Assembly: GCA_025024175.1 (NCBI GenBank)
Contig: QCXZ01000086.1
Coordinates: 21,480,245 to 21,544,244 of the forward strand
Source of the DNA: Rhyzopertha dominica
Lineage: Eukaryota > Arthropoda > Insecta > Coleoptera > Bostrichidae
DNA: 64,000 bases
Direction: 5' to 3'
Shown here piece after piece: positions 11,201 to 26,200 of this stretch; within the stretch, counting starts at the first letter, position 1, and the number at the start of each line of letters is the position of its first letter. The notes beneath the pieces were generated by a model, which worked only from the letters and a program-made list of their open reading frames with translations, ran no database searches and was not told the DNA's origin. The position numbers and the translations under genes were made by a program.

Positions 11201-14200
11201 TCATTTATAGAAACCCCGCATAAGAAGTACAGGGTCGATTTAAGTTCCATTCTTTTTATAAGCCTACGAAAATATTTGCAAACTTTTTAGAAAAGACGTT
11301 TTTTCCTTTTTTATTGTTAGTAACAGATTCAAGAGAACTTTGGCGTATGTCTCACGGACATCAAACCTTCGTACGGTAGCTACAAAATATTTTTAAACTA
11401 ACGAAAAGAGCAGAAAAAGTGATTGGACAAGAAGTGCCCACATGAGGCAGAAAAATCGTTTTAGCGTGTATAAACCAACAACAAACAATTTTTATTGTTG
11501 GTTGCCATGGAATGGTTGAATACACCTATGGTCGCGTGCGCACGAACAATTTCAAGGGTTTCATCCAGCGTGAAGTCATTTTATATTGAATTGGCTGATA
11601 CAAAATGGGTTTTGTCCACGACTTAGTTTGTCTCCACTTTTCTTTGGTGGTGTTCTCAACGTCTTCCTACTTCATTTCGCCAGCTAATTATCGTCTTTTC
11701 TCCTCTGAAATAACGAAACCGTCGCCGTCGTCGTTCTAATAAGCGTTTAAAATCGATCTAATTACTTTCGTAGAACCTCCTGTTCTACTACGATTCGGAG
11801 AACTGCCACAGGCCCAGCGGAGTGTTGCTCTTGGAGCACTGCTACTGCGAGAGGCTGATAACTACGGGGAGCGCTTCAAAAACGAAGGATGGCTCGGACA
11901 AGCAGGTGATATGATTAAATGTAGCGATTGCGCGAGATTAGTTCGACCAGTAAACAAAATATTTTAGCAGCACTGCTTCGCTATATCCTACCGTAAGGAA
12001 AATCAACGGCAATACGAACTGCGCGCCCTCAATGAGATGGACTGCAAGAACTGGATAGAGGCCATCCGGGACGCAAGGTAGAGTTAATAATAATAATATT
12101 ACGTTACAGAAATAGGTACTATTAAACGTTGAAATCTGATCCATTTTGCTCTACGTGGCTTGGATCTTGAATTAATTCTTGTTAAATAACTCCACCAAGT
12201 TAAATCAACAGTACATTTATTCAGGTAAAGCGCTTTCCGCTAATATGCCATCGTAAGTACCACATTACAAATTAGAGGAAAAAATTATGACATTATCAAA
12301 ATTATAAAATGAAACTAAAAATCTAAACAAGCAATCTTGACTAAAATGGAAAAATACATTCAAACCAGCAACATAAAAATTAGCGTTCAAATAAAAAATT
12401 TAGAATGGGACCACCGAAATTGCAAAAATCATTTAGTATTGTCCAATTTTGATTATTTAAAAATTTGTATATCTCTAAAATTTCTAAATAGTTTAATTTT
12501 GATGATTTATTACAAAATTGTAAACTTTTTAAATTCTCCAAGTGTAAGTATGTTTAAATAATAATAAATGATTCGCTAACGATGAATTTGTAGTTACAAT
12601 TTTTGTATCTTTATACTTATAAAATTGTTTTATCTTTATTATGGACAAAACGGGAACATACACTGCCTACAGTTGAAAAGGCAATATTTATGTCATTAGA
12701 TGCAAATAATTTAGAAAGATAAATTGTGACTTGACCAATAAACCTAAGGGGGTACCAAATTTTAACTTTTTTATCACATGTGATGGTGTTAAAAGAAAAC
12801 TTAAATATTGTCAGGTATTTACAGTACAATTTTTCTATTAAGTAATTTGGAATACCGTTATTATAAGCAATTTAGAGAATTACACCAAGTTCTTTTTCGA
12901 AGGCATTTAAAGAAAGGGGAATTTTAAAAAGTCTGTGAAAAAGAGAATGAAAAACGGCTATTTTATGGGTATGAGGGTGCACAGAAGAATAAGGGATAAT
13001 ATTGTCTGTACAAAAAGGTTTTCTGGAGAGGACTGTTTGCGCGAATTATCAAATCTAAAAAGGAACTTTTATTATCCACTTCTGTTTCATTTTATAGAAT
13101 TATGTAATGAGTTTATGTTGCTGGTTTGAATGTATTTTTCCATTTTAGTCAAGATTGCTTGTTTAGATTTTTAGTTTCATTTTATAATTTTGATAATGTC
13201 ATAATTTTTTTCCTCTAATTTGTAATATGGTACTGACGATGGCATATTAGCCGAAAGCGCTTTACCTGAATAAAAAATAAAAATTTAGATAATATTAAGA
13301 TCTTGCCAAGTACCTTTACATGATGTATTTGCATAAGTATAGTATATATCAAAAAGCAATCGGACTGCAGCTAACTCTTTTAATTAGAATATTCTACCAT
13401 ACCGTACCAGGACCGTAGCTGGGTTTCATTTTTATAACCATAAATACCTAATCACAAAGTACAAGAAAAACAAAAATTGTTTTTAAATGCCATATCAGTC
13501 TTATCGAAAACTTTAAAACTGGAAAAGTAAAAAAAATAAACTAGAAAACACAAATAAAATTTACATTTCAGTACACATGGTCGTTCACGAAGTGTGGCCT
13601 GTTAGAAGTTTATGTAAATGTCTGAATCGATCGTGCTCAGATTTTGTGCATAGAGGTTATCGAGTACGATCTATTTTTTATATTGCATTTTATGGTCGCA
13701 TTTATGAAGGCGTAGTTAAAAAATACTTAACCACAAGCATTCCCAAAACTATATAAAGAAGACCAGTAGTCTCTTATATTAATGCACCAGCTTACATAGT
13801 TTGTAATAAACTCGGTGATTTAATGCCAGAACTGATTGATATTAGGCCTCAACATTTCCCTGCCTGGTAACGTAAACTACTTTCGTTTGATGTCAAAGGT
13901 TTATTCACTTCCAATTCGTGAAATTAAAAATCTGTTACCAAAACATATGATATCAATTAACTTAAGTGATCTAATCAAAATTATTTCCGTTTTATTAACA
14001 AATATCACACACAAAAGGATGGGTTCTTCAGTATCTCATTTTTTGGCTGAATTGTATATGGACAATTTTGAGACAAACATATTAAATTCAAAAAATAAAT
14101 TGGTTGAAAACATCCATTTTTGGGCAAGATATGTATTCAACATTTTTTATTTGGACAGGTACAGATAGAACCTTAGATTAATTTCTAAATTACACAAACA

Positions 14201-17200
14201 AAATTAATAAGCAGATACAATTCACCATTGAAAAAGAAACAGACAACAGATTAAACAATTTAGATTTCACCATAGCCACACATTCAGGAAAACTACATTT
14301 CAGCATATATAGAAAACCGACAATGACAGACATTTTATTCATACACGATCTAAACATTCTACAAACATTAAATTGTCACCCTTCCATAGTTTACTTCGAC
14401 TACGTGCGTTTAGCGAACGTGCTCGGAGCGAGCCACACATTTTGCGTGCCTTCGAGCGAACCAAGTGCAGGTAATCGTATCGCACCCATGTTCTGAGCGA
14501 ACCAAATAATTAAAGAGATATTAATTTCGAATGGCATGCTAAATGCGATTCTTAAATAAGACGTGNTAATAAAATTTATGTAAATTTATCGAAGTGCATT
14601 AAAATTACTATCACAGAGTTATAAAAAAACTTGTTAATTACCTCGTTAATTACATTTACTTCATTTACACACAGTTTGAATTTGGATATAAACAAATAAA
14701 AAAATTCATATAATGCAGATCTTATGTACATTACAATCTGTACCTAAATAACATAACACAATTAAAAATAGTGACTCATAAGACACAATAAATCCGTCTA
14801 TAGTTCTCACATGAAATCGGAAATTTAGGAATAGTTTTGAAGTTATCTTCTCGTTCTAATTTGTATGTTATTAATTAAATAATATAATAATAATAATACT
14901 TTATTATCCAGCAGACAATTAAGTCCAATTACAGGATAAATACAAAAACAGAAACAGTCAGCAAAAATGTTCATGTATGCACAAATTGAATTAAATTCTA
15001 TAATTCAAAGAATACAAAAAAAATGAATGAATTTATGTATAACAAAGACAATAATGAAAAAAAGTACATAAAGTCAAAGTGAAATTCGAGGAATAAACAC
15101 TATGGAATACCAGTTATTACACTTTTAGAAATTTTCTTAAATGTTAAGCTACTACCACAAAACAGGTCAAGGGTTTGGTTGTACTTATTATAGTTTCTCA
15201 CAGCAGTATATAGTGGAGAATTAAAGTGGTGCATGGTACTAGTGACTTCATAGCTAAACAGAGTAGTGTATCTACTAGCTGGTCGCGGGATCTGAAATTT
15301 AATAATATATTTAATAATACAAAGCGCAGCGATATTTTTACCAATTTACGATCAAGTATTCGTGCAAAAAGTGACTTCGTAAATCAAATTTAAATACTAA
15401 ATAAAATATACATGCCTACGCATATTTTAAATTTTGCTTTGTGTCATGCTATGGGTAAGTTATTTATTACTATATTTGTAATGACTGAGGGATATACTTT
15501 TATAACCAACAAAATGATGAATTTTAAAATTAATGCATTCAGTGGTTCTGGAAAGTTTGCAAAAATTTGCTCTTGAAATTAGAGAAAGAATATATTTATA
15601 AATGAATATTTGGACTAGCCCTAGAAAAAAATTGGGCCAAATCTACATATAAATAATGGTGCATTTCTTATCTAAAAGATTGCAGTTAAAATAAAAGATA
15701 ATTCAAAGCTATTAATGTTTAAGAAATTTAATATATCACTTTACAAATATCACAAGACATAAACGAGTATTCAAATGTTTGTAGATTTGTCACATTCCTT
15801 AAGAATTTTAATATGTTCCCGTCCTTTTCCAATTATTTTTGTAGCTGCTTCTAGTTGGTTATCTAGCTGGAGATGCGCTTTTCTCCGCTTTGCTCCAGCT
15901 GCATTTTCTTTCAGTTTTTGTATCGGTGTCGTACGGACGACAATTGTCGCATAAACTACGTATAACAGAAAAAGTATACTGCCACACAACATACTTTTCA
16001 CCCTTGCTTTAAGAATAGGAAATGTTGTTGACTATTTTTGTAAAGTCGTGATAAGGGATGAAGTGGTGGGGCTTATACAAATATTCGGAATAGTGTAGAA
16101 AATGACCAGTAACTTATACCTATATTATGCAGAATGTGCATACTTATATTTATTGCTCCAGGGGCGGATCCAGAGTAGGATTTTGGGGGGGGGGGAACTA
16201 CATAATTTTGTACTTTATTTAAGAAATGTGCAAATGTAAACCATAGATTTATTTTTGATACACATTTCAACATGTATTTCATAGTATCAAATCTACCACT
16301 ATCTCTTTTGTTGAGAACGCGCCCCACGCGGAAATACGCTTATTTTCAAATGAATCCTTATAGGGTAAATGAAATTGATTAGCAACTCAAAGTCCTTTTC
16401 TTCGCAGAGCGTCATTTATGATGGAAATGCGGTAACTTATATATTAAAACATTATCGATAATTTTATTGTTAAATGTTCAATTGTTGATTTTTTACGATT
16501 TTCGGTGTCTCATTGGAAAAAATGTATAACGTACAACTTTTGGGGGGGGGGAACTCTCCCGCAGTTCCCCTCCCCCCCGTGGATCCGCCCCTGTATTGCT
16601 CTCTTACCAATTCTACCGATTTTTTCTTCGGAAATTACTACAGCCCTTAGTTAACTGCTTTTTTTAAGAATTTATAGATAGTATTATGAGACCCTTGCTG
16701 TTGCTATACCTGACGCTTCCTGTATAAGGATTAGGAGCAATAAATGTCATTAGGTGGCTGAATAATCTCGTTCGCTCAGAGCACCCTGCCCTGTAGTACC
16801 ATCGCCCGTGTTCGCTGAAAACACGGTTCGCTCAAAGCACGTTCCATTAAACAAAGCAGATTTTGACAATTAATTAAATATTATAAAATAGTTAACATTC
16901 AGCAAGATTCAGCAGATTTTGACAATTAATTAAATATTATAAAATAGTTAACATTCAGCAATGGCTTTGATCCTACTATAATAGAGAAAACGCTAAAGAA
17001 AAAACAATCCAAATTAATTTTATCCTAAATCCTATCCAAAAAGTGTTGTCAGTCTTTAAATTATATAGGGGACAATAATGATAGAATTGTAAAATATCTT
17101 ACAAATGAAAACAAAATGTTCATCCCCGTCAACAAAAATAACCTAAATGTACTGTTTGTAAGCAATAAAGAGAAGACAGAGAGAACTAACAAAAGTGGCG

Positions 17201-20200
17201 TATATGAAATCAAATGTCAAGATTGTAATGTTTGCTGTTTAGGTTGTACTGGCCGTAGTTTCAAACACAGACTAATTGAACACAAAAATTCTATAACAAA
17301 AATTATAATTTAACTGGATTTTCAAAACATTTCATACAATTGAACCACGCATATAATATTATAAATACGGTCATAAAATGCAAAATACTTCTATCCACAA
17401 ATATAAAAATTGTCACCCTTTACGATAACCTTCAGTATTGTCTCTTTGACAAAGGCCTAGAAGGCCGAAACATGAACGTGTAAGAGTACTTTACTCAATA
17501 TACATTTTGAAACATACCAAGTGTTATTTCTACTAGGTACTAAAAGTAGTTTTTGGCAAATGTCTCAAAAACTACAGACTACAGCTATTTCGTTACTTTT
17601 GAAGAAATATCCATGATTACATATTCCTGAATCTGAATATCTGTGTAATTAATAGGCAGTGCCCTTCCTGATCTATAAAATAGTTAAGTTGTACCTTACT
17701 CCGTTTTCAAAAATTAATTATCTTGCGAGGTTGTTAAAGACGTCACATTTTTCGAATAACTGCAAAGCTATCTAATCTAATCCCTACAAATGCTTATCAA
17801 ACTCATTACATTTCAGCGAGAAACCTAAAAATGTAATAATACAAGATAGAGCGTACTTGATAACCTCTATGTACAAAACTTCAGCATGATCGATTCAGAT
17901 GATTCCATAAACTTTTAATAAAAACTAATGGACCCAACAGTAAATCTTAGGACGGGAATAATTATTAGAACAAGACAATTAAAAGAAAAACAAAAAATGT
18001 TATTTGAAGTTAAAAATGGGAAATATATTCGTTTTTTTTTTAATAAGAAACAATTTTCTAGAGTGGGTAACTTTTCATTCTAGCTACGGGCCTGTACAGT
18101 ACTGAGAACAAATAAATGTCTTATGCGTATTTCTTTCGCAGTTTCAACAAGCTGCTTCTGCAGAAGGAGGAACTGGAGCAGAAACACTTGCATCTGTTGC
18201 AGATTATCGAATGCGAGAAGACAGCGAAATGGCAATACACGCAACAGTGCGAGGAATTGGCTTCGGAAATAAAGAAACTTCGGGCAGAGGTAAGTACATA
18301 TTTTTATCCCAAATTTCATCCTCGGGGGTCTTTGAAATCGCTTATTACGAACATAAATCTAAAATTAGTCTGTCAGGGTAAAATGGTTTACCACAGTCTT
18401 TTTGTGATCGCTTAGTACATTAGTATAGGTACCTTGTTATATGAGCTTTCTAATAAACAGACATAATAATTGTTGTTTTAATAACAGTTTATTCTATTCA
18501 TTATTTAGTATTATTTCTTACTATTGTATTATAAAAACAGACGCTGCAGTAATGCTTTGGTAGAATTATTTACTAACGTATCTTGCTGTGGAAGTGCTTC
18601 GATATATTAGCTTCTTTCCATTTCAATTTAGGACAGGTAGGTACACAAAATTATCGGAGCCTGTCGCGAAGCTCGTGTAAAAATCTTAATTATTTATCAA
18701 ACATTTTCCCAAGGTATAGATGTGATCAAACAAGCTGTTATTCATCTCCATCATCTCGAGAGTTTCTAATATTTCATGTCGAGTTAGCTGACTCAGTTCC
18801 TACCTCTGCAATGGGCCTAATTATCTTTTTTATCAAAAATGAAAATATGCGTTCAACTACGCCAAAAATGAGTAGGTATATTTACTTTTAACATAAGTCA
18901 AGTTCATATTTGGTAGTGGGGTATTATTACGTCATCCCGTGCACGTCCAAAACTAACTTAAATCAATTAAATTTCGATTGCAAAATTCGCAAAAATGAGA
19001 AGGAATCCCACTAAAATACTTAACCCACATACGTTTTTAAAGACCGACCAGAAATATTCTGCGAAATCTAGTTTTGATTGTTGACGCCTACTTGTTTAGA
19101 ATAAATTTGAACAATATCTGTGAGGATGGGCCGTACTCAATTTTAACATGAATACAAATTATCTGTTTGGAAAGCTTTATCTGCAACCTACTGTTAATTA
19201 TGTTCCATTTAAGAGAATATGTATAAAGAGCTTTAATTCGTGGAAATGCACCGTCAAACTTTCTCTAAAGTATTTAGCTGTGAACCTATTTAGTCTTTCT
19301 AACACCTTCTTGTGGTGTGTCAAATAAACAAACAATCATTTTTTTCTTGCGCCAACCAGTCGAATTCTTGCATTTTCCCGTGTTTTTCGTTTGTTGTCTG
19401 TTATTGCTTGTATAATTTCTCAACAAAACAGTTTCTTTCAAGACTATACATTTTATTTGCGTTGCCTAAGCCACGTTTTATAAAAACATATTGGGAAAAC
19501 ACTAGAAATTAAAATATTCTTATAATACTTATTTATTACAAAAATGTGGAGATCGTGGAATGGGGTGGATGTAAAATCGACGAACAGGTTGTTGAAGAAG
19601 TCGACATGGAGCAGTGGCGTAGCCAATGGGGGGGGGGGCAGAGGGGCAATTTTCCCCCCCTTCCCCATCCAGGAACTAAATTATTTTGATAATGGAATAG
19701 CAGCTTTTTTACATTTAACAGTACAAATTGGTTGCAAACTATTGGTTTGTTGTCAACATTTTAGCAAATTAAACATTAAAATTTAAGTCACACCTCTCCT
19801 GTTTTTTTCTTGTTTGTACTTAACATTTTTCTTGTGTTTTGAGCTTTGCCCCCCACCCCTCCAAGTTAATTTTCTGGCTGCGCCACTGACATGGAGTAAG
19901 GTGTTTTTGACAATAATGTTGAAAATGATGTACCTGAAGAGTCAAATCTCGTTAAACGGAATCATAATCATTTACTACCTGAAGCTGAACAAATAGTTTT
20001 GAATGTTTATGAATACATAAAAAATGCACAGCGAGAAAGTGGGGCCATCGCAAAAACCAGTATGACAGCTGAAGTTTTTGAATATTGGTTTGAGTATAAA
20101 CTGCTGCCAAAGCTTCCAGCCAATGCAGTAATCGTATTAGACAATGCGTCTTTTCATTCTGCTCAGATTGAAATTGTTATTGTTATTTTGTAAAAAGGTG

Positions 20201-23200
20201 GAAAAAAGTGAAAGTTTTCTAGACATTATTTGCTTTCGTATATTTTTTCACAAAACTCACTTTCAAGCCGGATGTTGCCAGATCAAAACTTAATCGTTGT
20301 ATTTTTCCATGTATTGCATGTAAAATCCGGCGCAGTAACATTTAAACACCTTTGCAGTTGATTTAGTATTATATTGAATTTAATTCTTGTGCATACCTCA
20401 ATTGGTCGGTATATCCGTGTAGCAATTCACAGCTGTTTATCCGGTCAAGCCCTGATCAAACCATCAAATCGAATTCTGTTTTTGACAAATCGGGCATAAC
20501 ATGATACTCGGTTGTTGGCGCGCTGTGAGTTTCAATAACAGTTTTCAAAAGGTCGTCGTTTCGCGCTTTGCTTTCTTCAAATTTGGTTTCAAAGTCAACA
20601 CTGCCGCCATCTGTTGTTGCATGTCAAAACTCACTGGCGCTGAAGCTGCTACCGTCGCTACATCACTCGTGTTCGTTTCTTGAACTGCTTCTCCTCGTTG
20701 CTCGTCGTCTCGGAAAAAATGTCCTCGTGGTCGCGGATTTCCTTGTTTTCGTGATTGAGGTAGCTCCATTTTCGATTTTTCACTCTTCTCTTAGGTATCT
20801 GGTTAAATCTCGCTTCTGAATTGTTATCAACTTTAGTGATAATGAAAACTCGTTGTCAGGAATAATCGTTATATTGAAAATACTGGTCGTTTACACTAAT
20901 AAAAATACTTAGAACTCAATCGCATTCGTTCGTTAGCAAGCTCGCGCCACGAATCTCTACTACCAACTACCTACGTTCCTACGTACCTAGTTGCCTAGTT
21001 CGTCTTATCGTCGGTTATGGCACTCCCTATGCGTGGCGCGGCTCATTGAAATTCAAAAATAGCTAACGTATGTTATATTTGGAAATAACGGCACCAAGTA
21101 TTTTGGTGTACGCTCTGAATTTGCTTAAAAATGATTTTAGACGTTAGAAAAGGCAATTATTACATGTATAATGTAAATAATTTAAAAAAATGCGAAACAA
21201 AACGATGGTGGCAAATTAATTTATAGAATTATTAACAATTTTGCGTGCTTAAATAAGTATTACAACGCTACATCATCTGTGGTTGGTTATCAAACAAACA
21301 TTAAAATTACTCAAGCCAATGTGTAATGTCAGGTACCTGCTTTACCGACCGCGCCACCGCGTACTAAAATTGACAGTCTGCTTCTTGCGCTTGCATTTGA
21401 TTCGAAATTATTTCAATTTGAAACGAAGATGAATTGTTTATACCGCGTATTCGACTACTGCTTCAATAAAGACCGCGCGTATCGTGCAAGACGACAAATC
21501 ATGTTCGACCAGATTACACAGATGGAAGACAACCTGCGTCCGAACAATCGCATTCGCTACATGCCGTTCGCGTTCAAGAAGCAGTTTTATTTGACGATAA
21601 TGCCCAACCAGGGCAGTTTTTGGGGCGAAACGATGAAGTTTCACGTAAAGCTGTCGACGGAACACCCGGTAAGATGTACCGCGCGCTTACAACACCCGTT
21701 AACTTGTGTTTTCTGCAGCCCATGATCAGGTTCGTCTCCGGGCAGGTGATGCGTTATTATGTAAGCCACAACGGTCGTCCCGTTTGTATGTACCGCGTAT
21801 TCGAAGACCGCAGGGCTAACATCAATATAGCCCCAGAAAATAACGTAGCCCGTATAGTAGACATCCTCAACTACGGATTGAACAATTTCTTCGAGATGGG
21901 CGACATGACAGGAATGCAGCTGCCGTACAAGGAGGACGAGAACAAACCCCAGCAATTGTACGTGTTGGCTCCGTGGCCTTAATTACCTATTTAATGTTCG
22001 TTTCTTTGTTGTAATTGTATCATAAGACCTAAAGTGATGTTATTGTAAGAAATAAATGAATTATGTGAATTAGCGTGATCTTCCTTACCGACGATAGCAG
22101 ACCCCCGCTCCGCCATCGGTAGTTTGGGTGTACTAAGATTGACAATCGTCTACTGCGCAGATTCGCGTTTTGAAATTATTCAAATTTGAATCGAAAATGA
22201 ATTGTATGTACTGCCCGATCGACAAGTGCTTTAAAACGGACCGCACCTATCGTGCAAGACGTTACATCATGTTTGATCAGATTAAACAAATGGAAGACTA
22301 TCTTCGCCCGAATAATCGCATCCGCTACGTATCGTTCACGTTCAAAAAGCAATTTTATTTGACGATAGTACCCAACAAGGGCGGTTTCATGGGAGAAGAG
22401 ATGAAATTTCACGTGAAGGTATCCATGAAACACCCGGTAATATATTCCAGGAGCTCTACAACATCTGCTTACTTGTGCTTTTCGTAGCCGATGATCAAGT
22501 TCATCTCTGGGCAGGTGATGCATTATTACATGAGCCATGACGGCCGTCCCGTTTGCATGTATCGCCTACGCGGGGGCTCCAGTGGCAGCATGATGGCTCC
22601 CGAAAGTAACGTCGCTCAGATAATCGACATCCTCAACTACGGACTGAACCACTTCTTCGAGAGGGGCGATTTGACTGGGATGCAGCTACCCTACGTGGAA
22701 GACGAGGACAAACCCAGACAGTTTTATGTGTTTGCCCCCTGGCCTTAGTTGTTTGATGACGTTCCTTTGTTGTTGTTTTTGTTATTATGTCCACCCCTTG
22801 GCGTTAATTAGTTGTTATATTGTCATAAGAATTATAGTGAAATACATGTAGCAAATAAATAAGTTGCAATCGTTAGGTACTGTTTTATTTGATGAAAGGA
22901 AGTTTGAAGTGGGGTTGTCCTCGTAAAAACTAATATTAATTTACAGCTGTTCGCACTCAAGAAGGAATGGAAACCTATGCAATCGTACCAATCCAGCGGT
23001 AGCCTTTCTTCGACTCAGGGCTCCTCGACAACGAGCATATCAGGTCCGTACAGCCGTTTCGAGCAGGATTCAGCGGAACTACGCAAAATCAAGAAGGTGC
23101 AGAGCTTCTTCAGGGGTTGGTTATGCAGAAGGCGTTGGAAGCAGATCGTAGAGCAATACATCAAGAGTCCTCATGCGGAGAGTATGCGCAAGAGGAACAG

Positions 23201-26200
23201 TCTCGTCTTCAGGATGGTGGAAGCAGAGGAAGAGTACATGGAACAGATGGAGGTGCTCGTCAGCTGCTTCCTCAGGCCGTTTAAGATGGCTGCCTCATCA
23301 AAGAAGCCCCCGTGTTCCCACGAGGATGTCAATTCGATATTCCTGAACAGCGAAACGGTGTTGTTCCTGCATCAGATATTCCTGAAGGGGCTCACATCGA
23401 GACTGGAGAGCTGGCCGACTTTGGTGCTGGGGGATCTGTTCTCGATGCTGCTGCCTATGCTCAGTATCTACCAGGAATACGTGAGGAACCATCACTATTC
23501 CCTTCAAGTTCTGACCGAGTGCAAACAATTTCCTGCATTCGCGGCTCTGCTCAAGCGGCTCGAGAACAAGCCGGCCTGTCACGGTAGATCTCTGGAGACG
23601 TTCTTGACTTACCCGATGCACCAAGTGCCGAGATACATCATCACGCTGCACGAGCTGCTCGCGCATACGCCTCACGACCACGTCGAAAGGAAGAGTTTGC
23701 AAAACGCAAGGCAACAGCTCGAAGATCTGTCGCGGCAGATGCATGACGAAGTTTCCGAAACTGAAAACTTAAGAAAGAACTTGGCGGTCGAGAGGATGAT
23801 CGTGGAAGGATGCGACATTCTGCTGGACGTAAATCAAGTATTTGTCCGTCAAGGCAGCCTCATCCAGCTTCCGAGCGAGAAACCGAGGACGCCGAAGAGC
23901 AAACTGAACTTCAAAAGCGAGAAGGAATGCTTGAGGCAGTGTTTCTTGTTCTCGAACCATCTGATAATCGCCACCAGGACATCAAGCGGGAAACTTCATC
24001 TCGTGCCGGAAATTGGGAAGATTCCTTTGGCTGACGCTTTACTCATCGAAGACCCGAGCGATAACCCAGAGGACGACGGTAATTATAAGCCTTATAGTCT
24101 AGCGATGGAATATTCAAGATTCGATTTCAGAATCCTCGGTGTGTTCCGTATCCAGCCAGTCTTCGGGGATAAGCGAGACTTCCGGAGGTAGCTGCAGCCT
24201 TCACAATCGCGACTTCAAGATCATCGTGGAAACAAAGACCCCACAGCAGGGACAGGTGAGATCGAAACCGAATGAAAACGGATTAGATTATTTATTGTTG
24301 TAGGTGGTGGTGCATCTGCTGGCGGCAACGTTGCAGGAGAAGGCGGCGTGGATATCGGACATAAGCCAGTGCCTGGACAACGTCCAGTTCAACGACATGA
24401 TAAGGCCGACGATATCGGACAACAGCTCAATAACGCTGCCGCAGTCCATCAAGAACGACCCGAAGCTGTTCAAGGATGAGGCGGACATCCGTTTCAGCAG
24501 AACGCTGAATTCGTGCAAAGTGCCGCAGATACGTTACGCGACGCCGGAACGCTTGCTCCAGCGGCTAACCGGTAATTCTGCACTATCCGGAGCTATGTGT
24601 TCGTTCGCTAAATCCATGTAAACTGGGAGCCTATCACTTGTAATACTTTTGTTTCCAATGCATGACTTACACACATAACCTGTCTACTTCTGAAGGTACG
24701 TTCGCGGTTTTCGATTTGGGTTAAGCATGGCAGTTTTGTCGTTTGCAGATCTGCGCTTTCTATCGATCGACTTCCTCAACACTTTCTTGTTGACCTATCG
24801 CGTCTTCACCGATGGAGTTACCGTGCTAGAAGCCCTCAAGAAGGTATTCTATAGCAACGACGCGGAGCCTCAGGGCTCCGTCATTTCCTTGGAGGTCCTG
24901 ACGAGCAAGGACGAGAACACCCTGCAGCTTTACGAAGGCGACCGCNGGAGGAGCAGCTTCNCCCCGAGAAGGACCAGCGGAGCGAGCTCTGTATCGGGAT
25001 ATGGCTCGGAAATGAGCGAGAGGGATCGATCTCACAGCTACGATTCGCAAGGACATCGACACTGGAAGGCGACGTTGCAAAAATGTAAGCTTTTTCGCGA
25101 TGCTCCGATCGATTTCATTAACTTTCTCACGCAGACGAAGAAGAATCGAAGGAGGCAACCGAGCATGTCCAACCCAGGATAGTCCGACACAGTCCCACGC
25201 ATCAGAAGGTGTCGGATACCCTATCTCCCCCTGTCCAGAAGTCGGTATCTATAAGGGTTGAACAAACCCAGGAAGATACCTGTCACTTGTCGATTCCTAA
25301 AGTCGCGGCGTCCAGCAGCAGCGAAACTTTAACAGGTAGGTAACATTCGAGCTTAATCGAGTTCGGACACGGGGTAGTTCGGACCGTTCAAATTTGACCA
25401 TTTAAAATACATGCTAAATCTCGATCTTGTCTTGAAAATGTAAAAATGCGAGTCTCGATCTCGAATTTCGAGACGAGATCTGGAATTTCTAGTCTCAACG
25501 GTAACACTAATTACAGCCGATGCTGTATCTCCTAGTCCACTCCTGTTAATTGTTCTCAACTTCATGCGAAACTTGAAACTACCAAACCTTACAGACGCTA
25601 TATTATACAGGGTCGCTACTAAGTATGGAACCAGCAGGATATCCTGTTCGACCGGTTTTTCTGAAACCATGCATGGGCCTATGAGTAATTAAAATGCATT
25701 TTCTGGAATTTTTTTCAACTCCGTGTTAGCTCTCGTTTCCGAGATATCGGCGCAAGTTGCATTTTTTTTTAATGGGAGGGGGGGGGTCAAAAAGCACATC
25801 ATTGAAAAGCATATTTTCCCGATTTCAAAAATGTATCACACTTGTACAATTTATTGCTTCTGAGTTGAGAAAAGTGTGATAAGGAACTTAGGTTTTGCAA
25901 AACACTTCGGGATAAAAACCATATTCGTTATCGCTAAGTAGGAACAAAAACTCCAGGTGTCCCCGTTTTCCTCGTGACTGATGGTTATGGAGATAGAAGG
26001 CGAACTTATTTGGAAGTAGTTGCACTCCACAGTGCAATTCATGAAGATCGTGAACCAATAGCCAAATCAACAGTTATTAAAAAACATTGCAACGTTTTGA
26101 CGAAACCGGCGGTGTTAAAAATTGTTAAAAACCAGGACGTCCAAAGGTTGCTACGAGTGAGGAAAGTAGCTTGAATGTTCTTTTAGATGTGCAGAAAAAT

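Larger units (their letters stand above)
5297..11773. other. RASGRF intron 1, filled by nested transposons
   Basis: 6.5-kb intron. The interval 5827-10557 is a mariner-like element that has itself received a hAT-type MITE (with a smaller MITE inside) and a LINE. The remaining parts (5300-5820 and 10560-11770) show no gene; two N bases lie at 10994-10995. Confidence 0.7.
14403..16830. mobile_element. About 2.4-kb insertion in Penelope-like element 1, probably a non-autonomous DNA transposon
   Basis: It interrupts the Penelope coding region. The left boundary holds gcgaacgtgctcggagcgag and the right boundary the mirrored gttcgctcaaagcacgtt, suggesting terminal inverted repeats. Further copies of the gttcgctc/gagcgaac word lie near both ends. 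Inside are a LINE 3' fragment, a hAT MITE and no intact frame. A direct repeat of about 55 bp (16855-16908 and 16910-16962) lies just right of the insertion. Confidence 0.5.
12078..18141. other. RASGRF intron 3, rich in retroelement relics
   Basis: 6.1-kb intron holding the paired hammerhead-bearing repeats (12130-13290), a Penelope-like element (13740-17480) split by a 2.4-kb insertion, and AT-rich filler at 17530-18100 without recognisable content. Confidence 0.7.

Noticed and set aside
20545..20769. Possible small basic protein on the minus strand in RASGRF intron 4
   Set aside because: No domain, no start context or splice evidence, and overlapping plus-strand frames of equal length.
23298..23744. 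148-codon minus-strand frame opposite RASGRF exon 5
   Set aside because: Antisense shadow of the strongly conserved DH-domain coding strand.
24727..25182. Read-through of RASGRF exon 8 to a stop at 25182
   Set aside because: A 50-bp GT-AG intron at 25085-25134 removes the stop and restores an open, phase-consistent exon 9.
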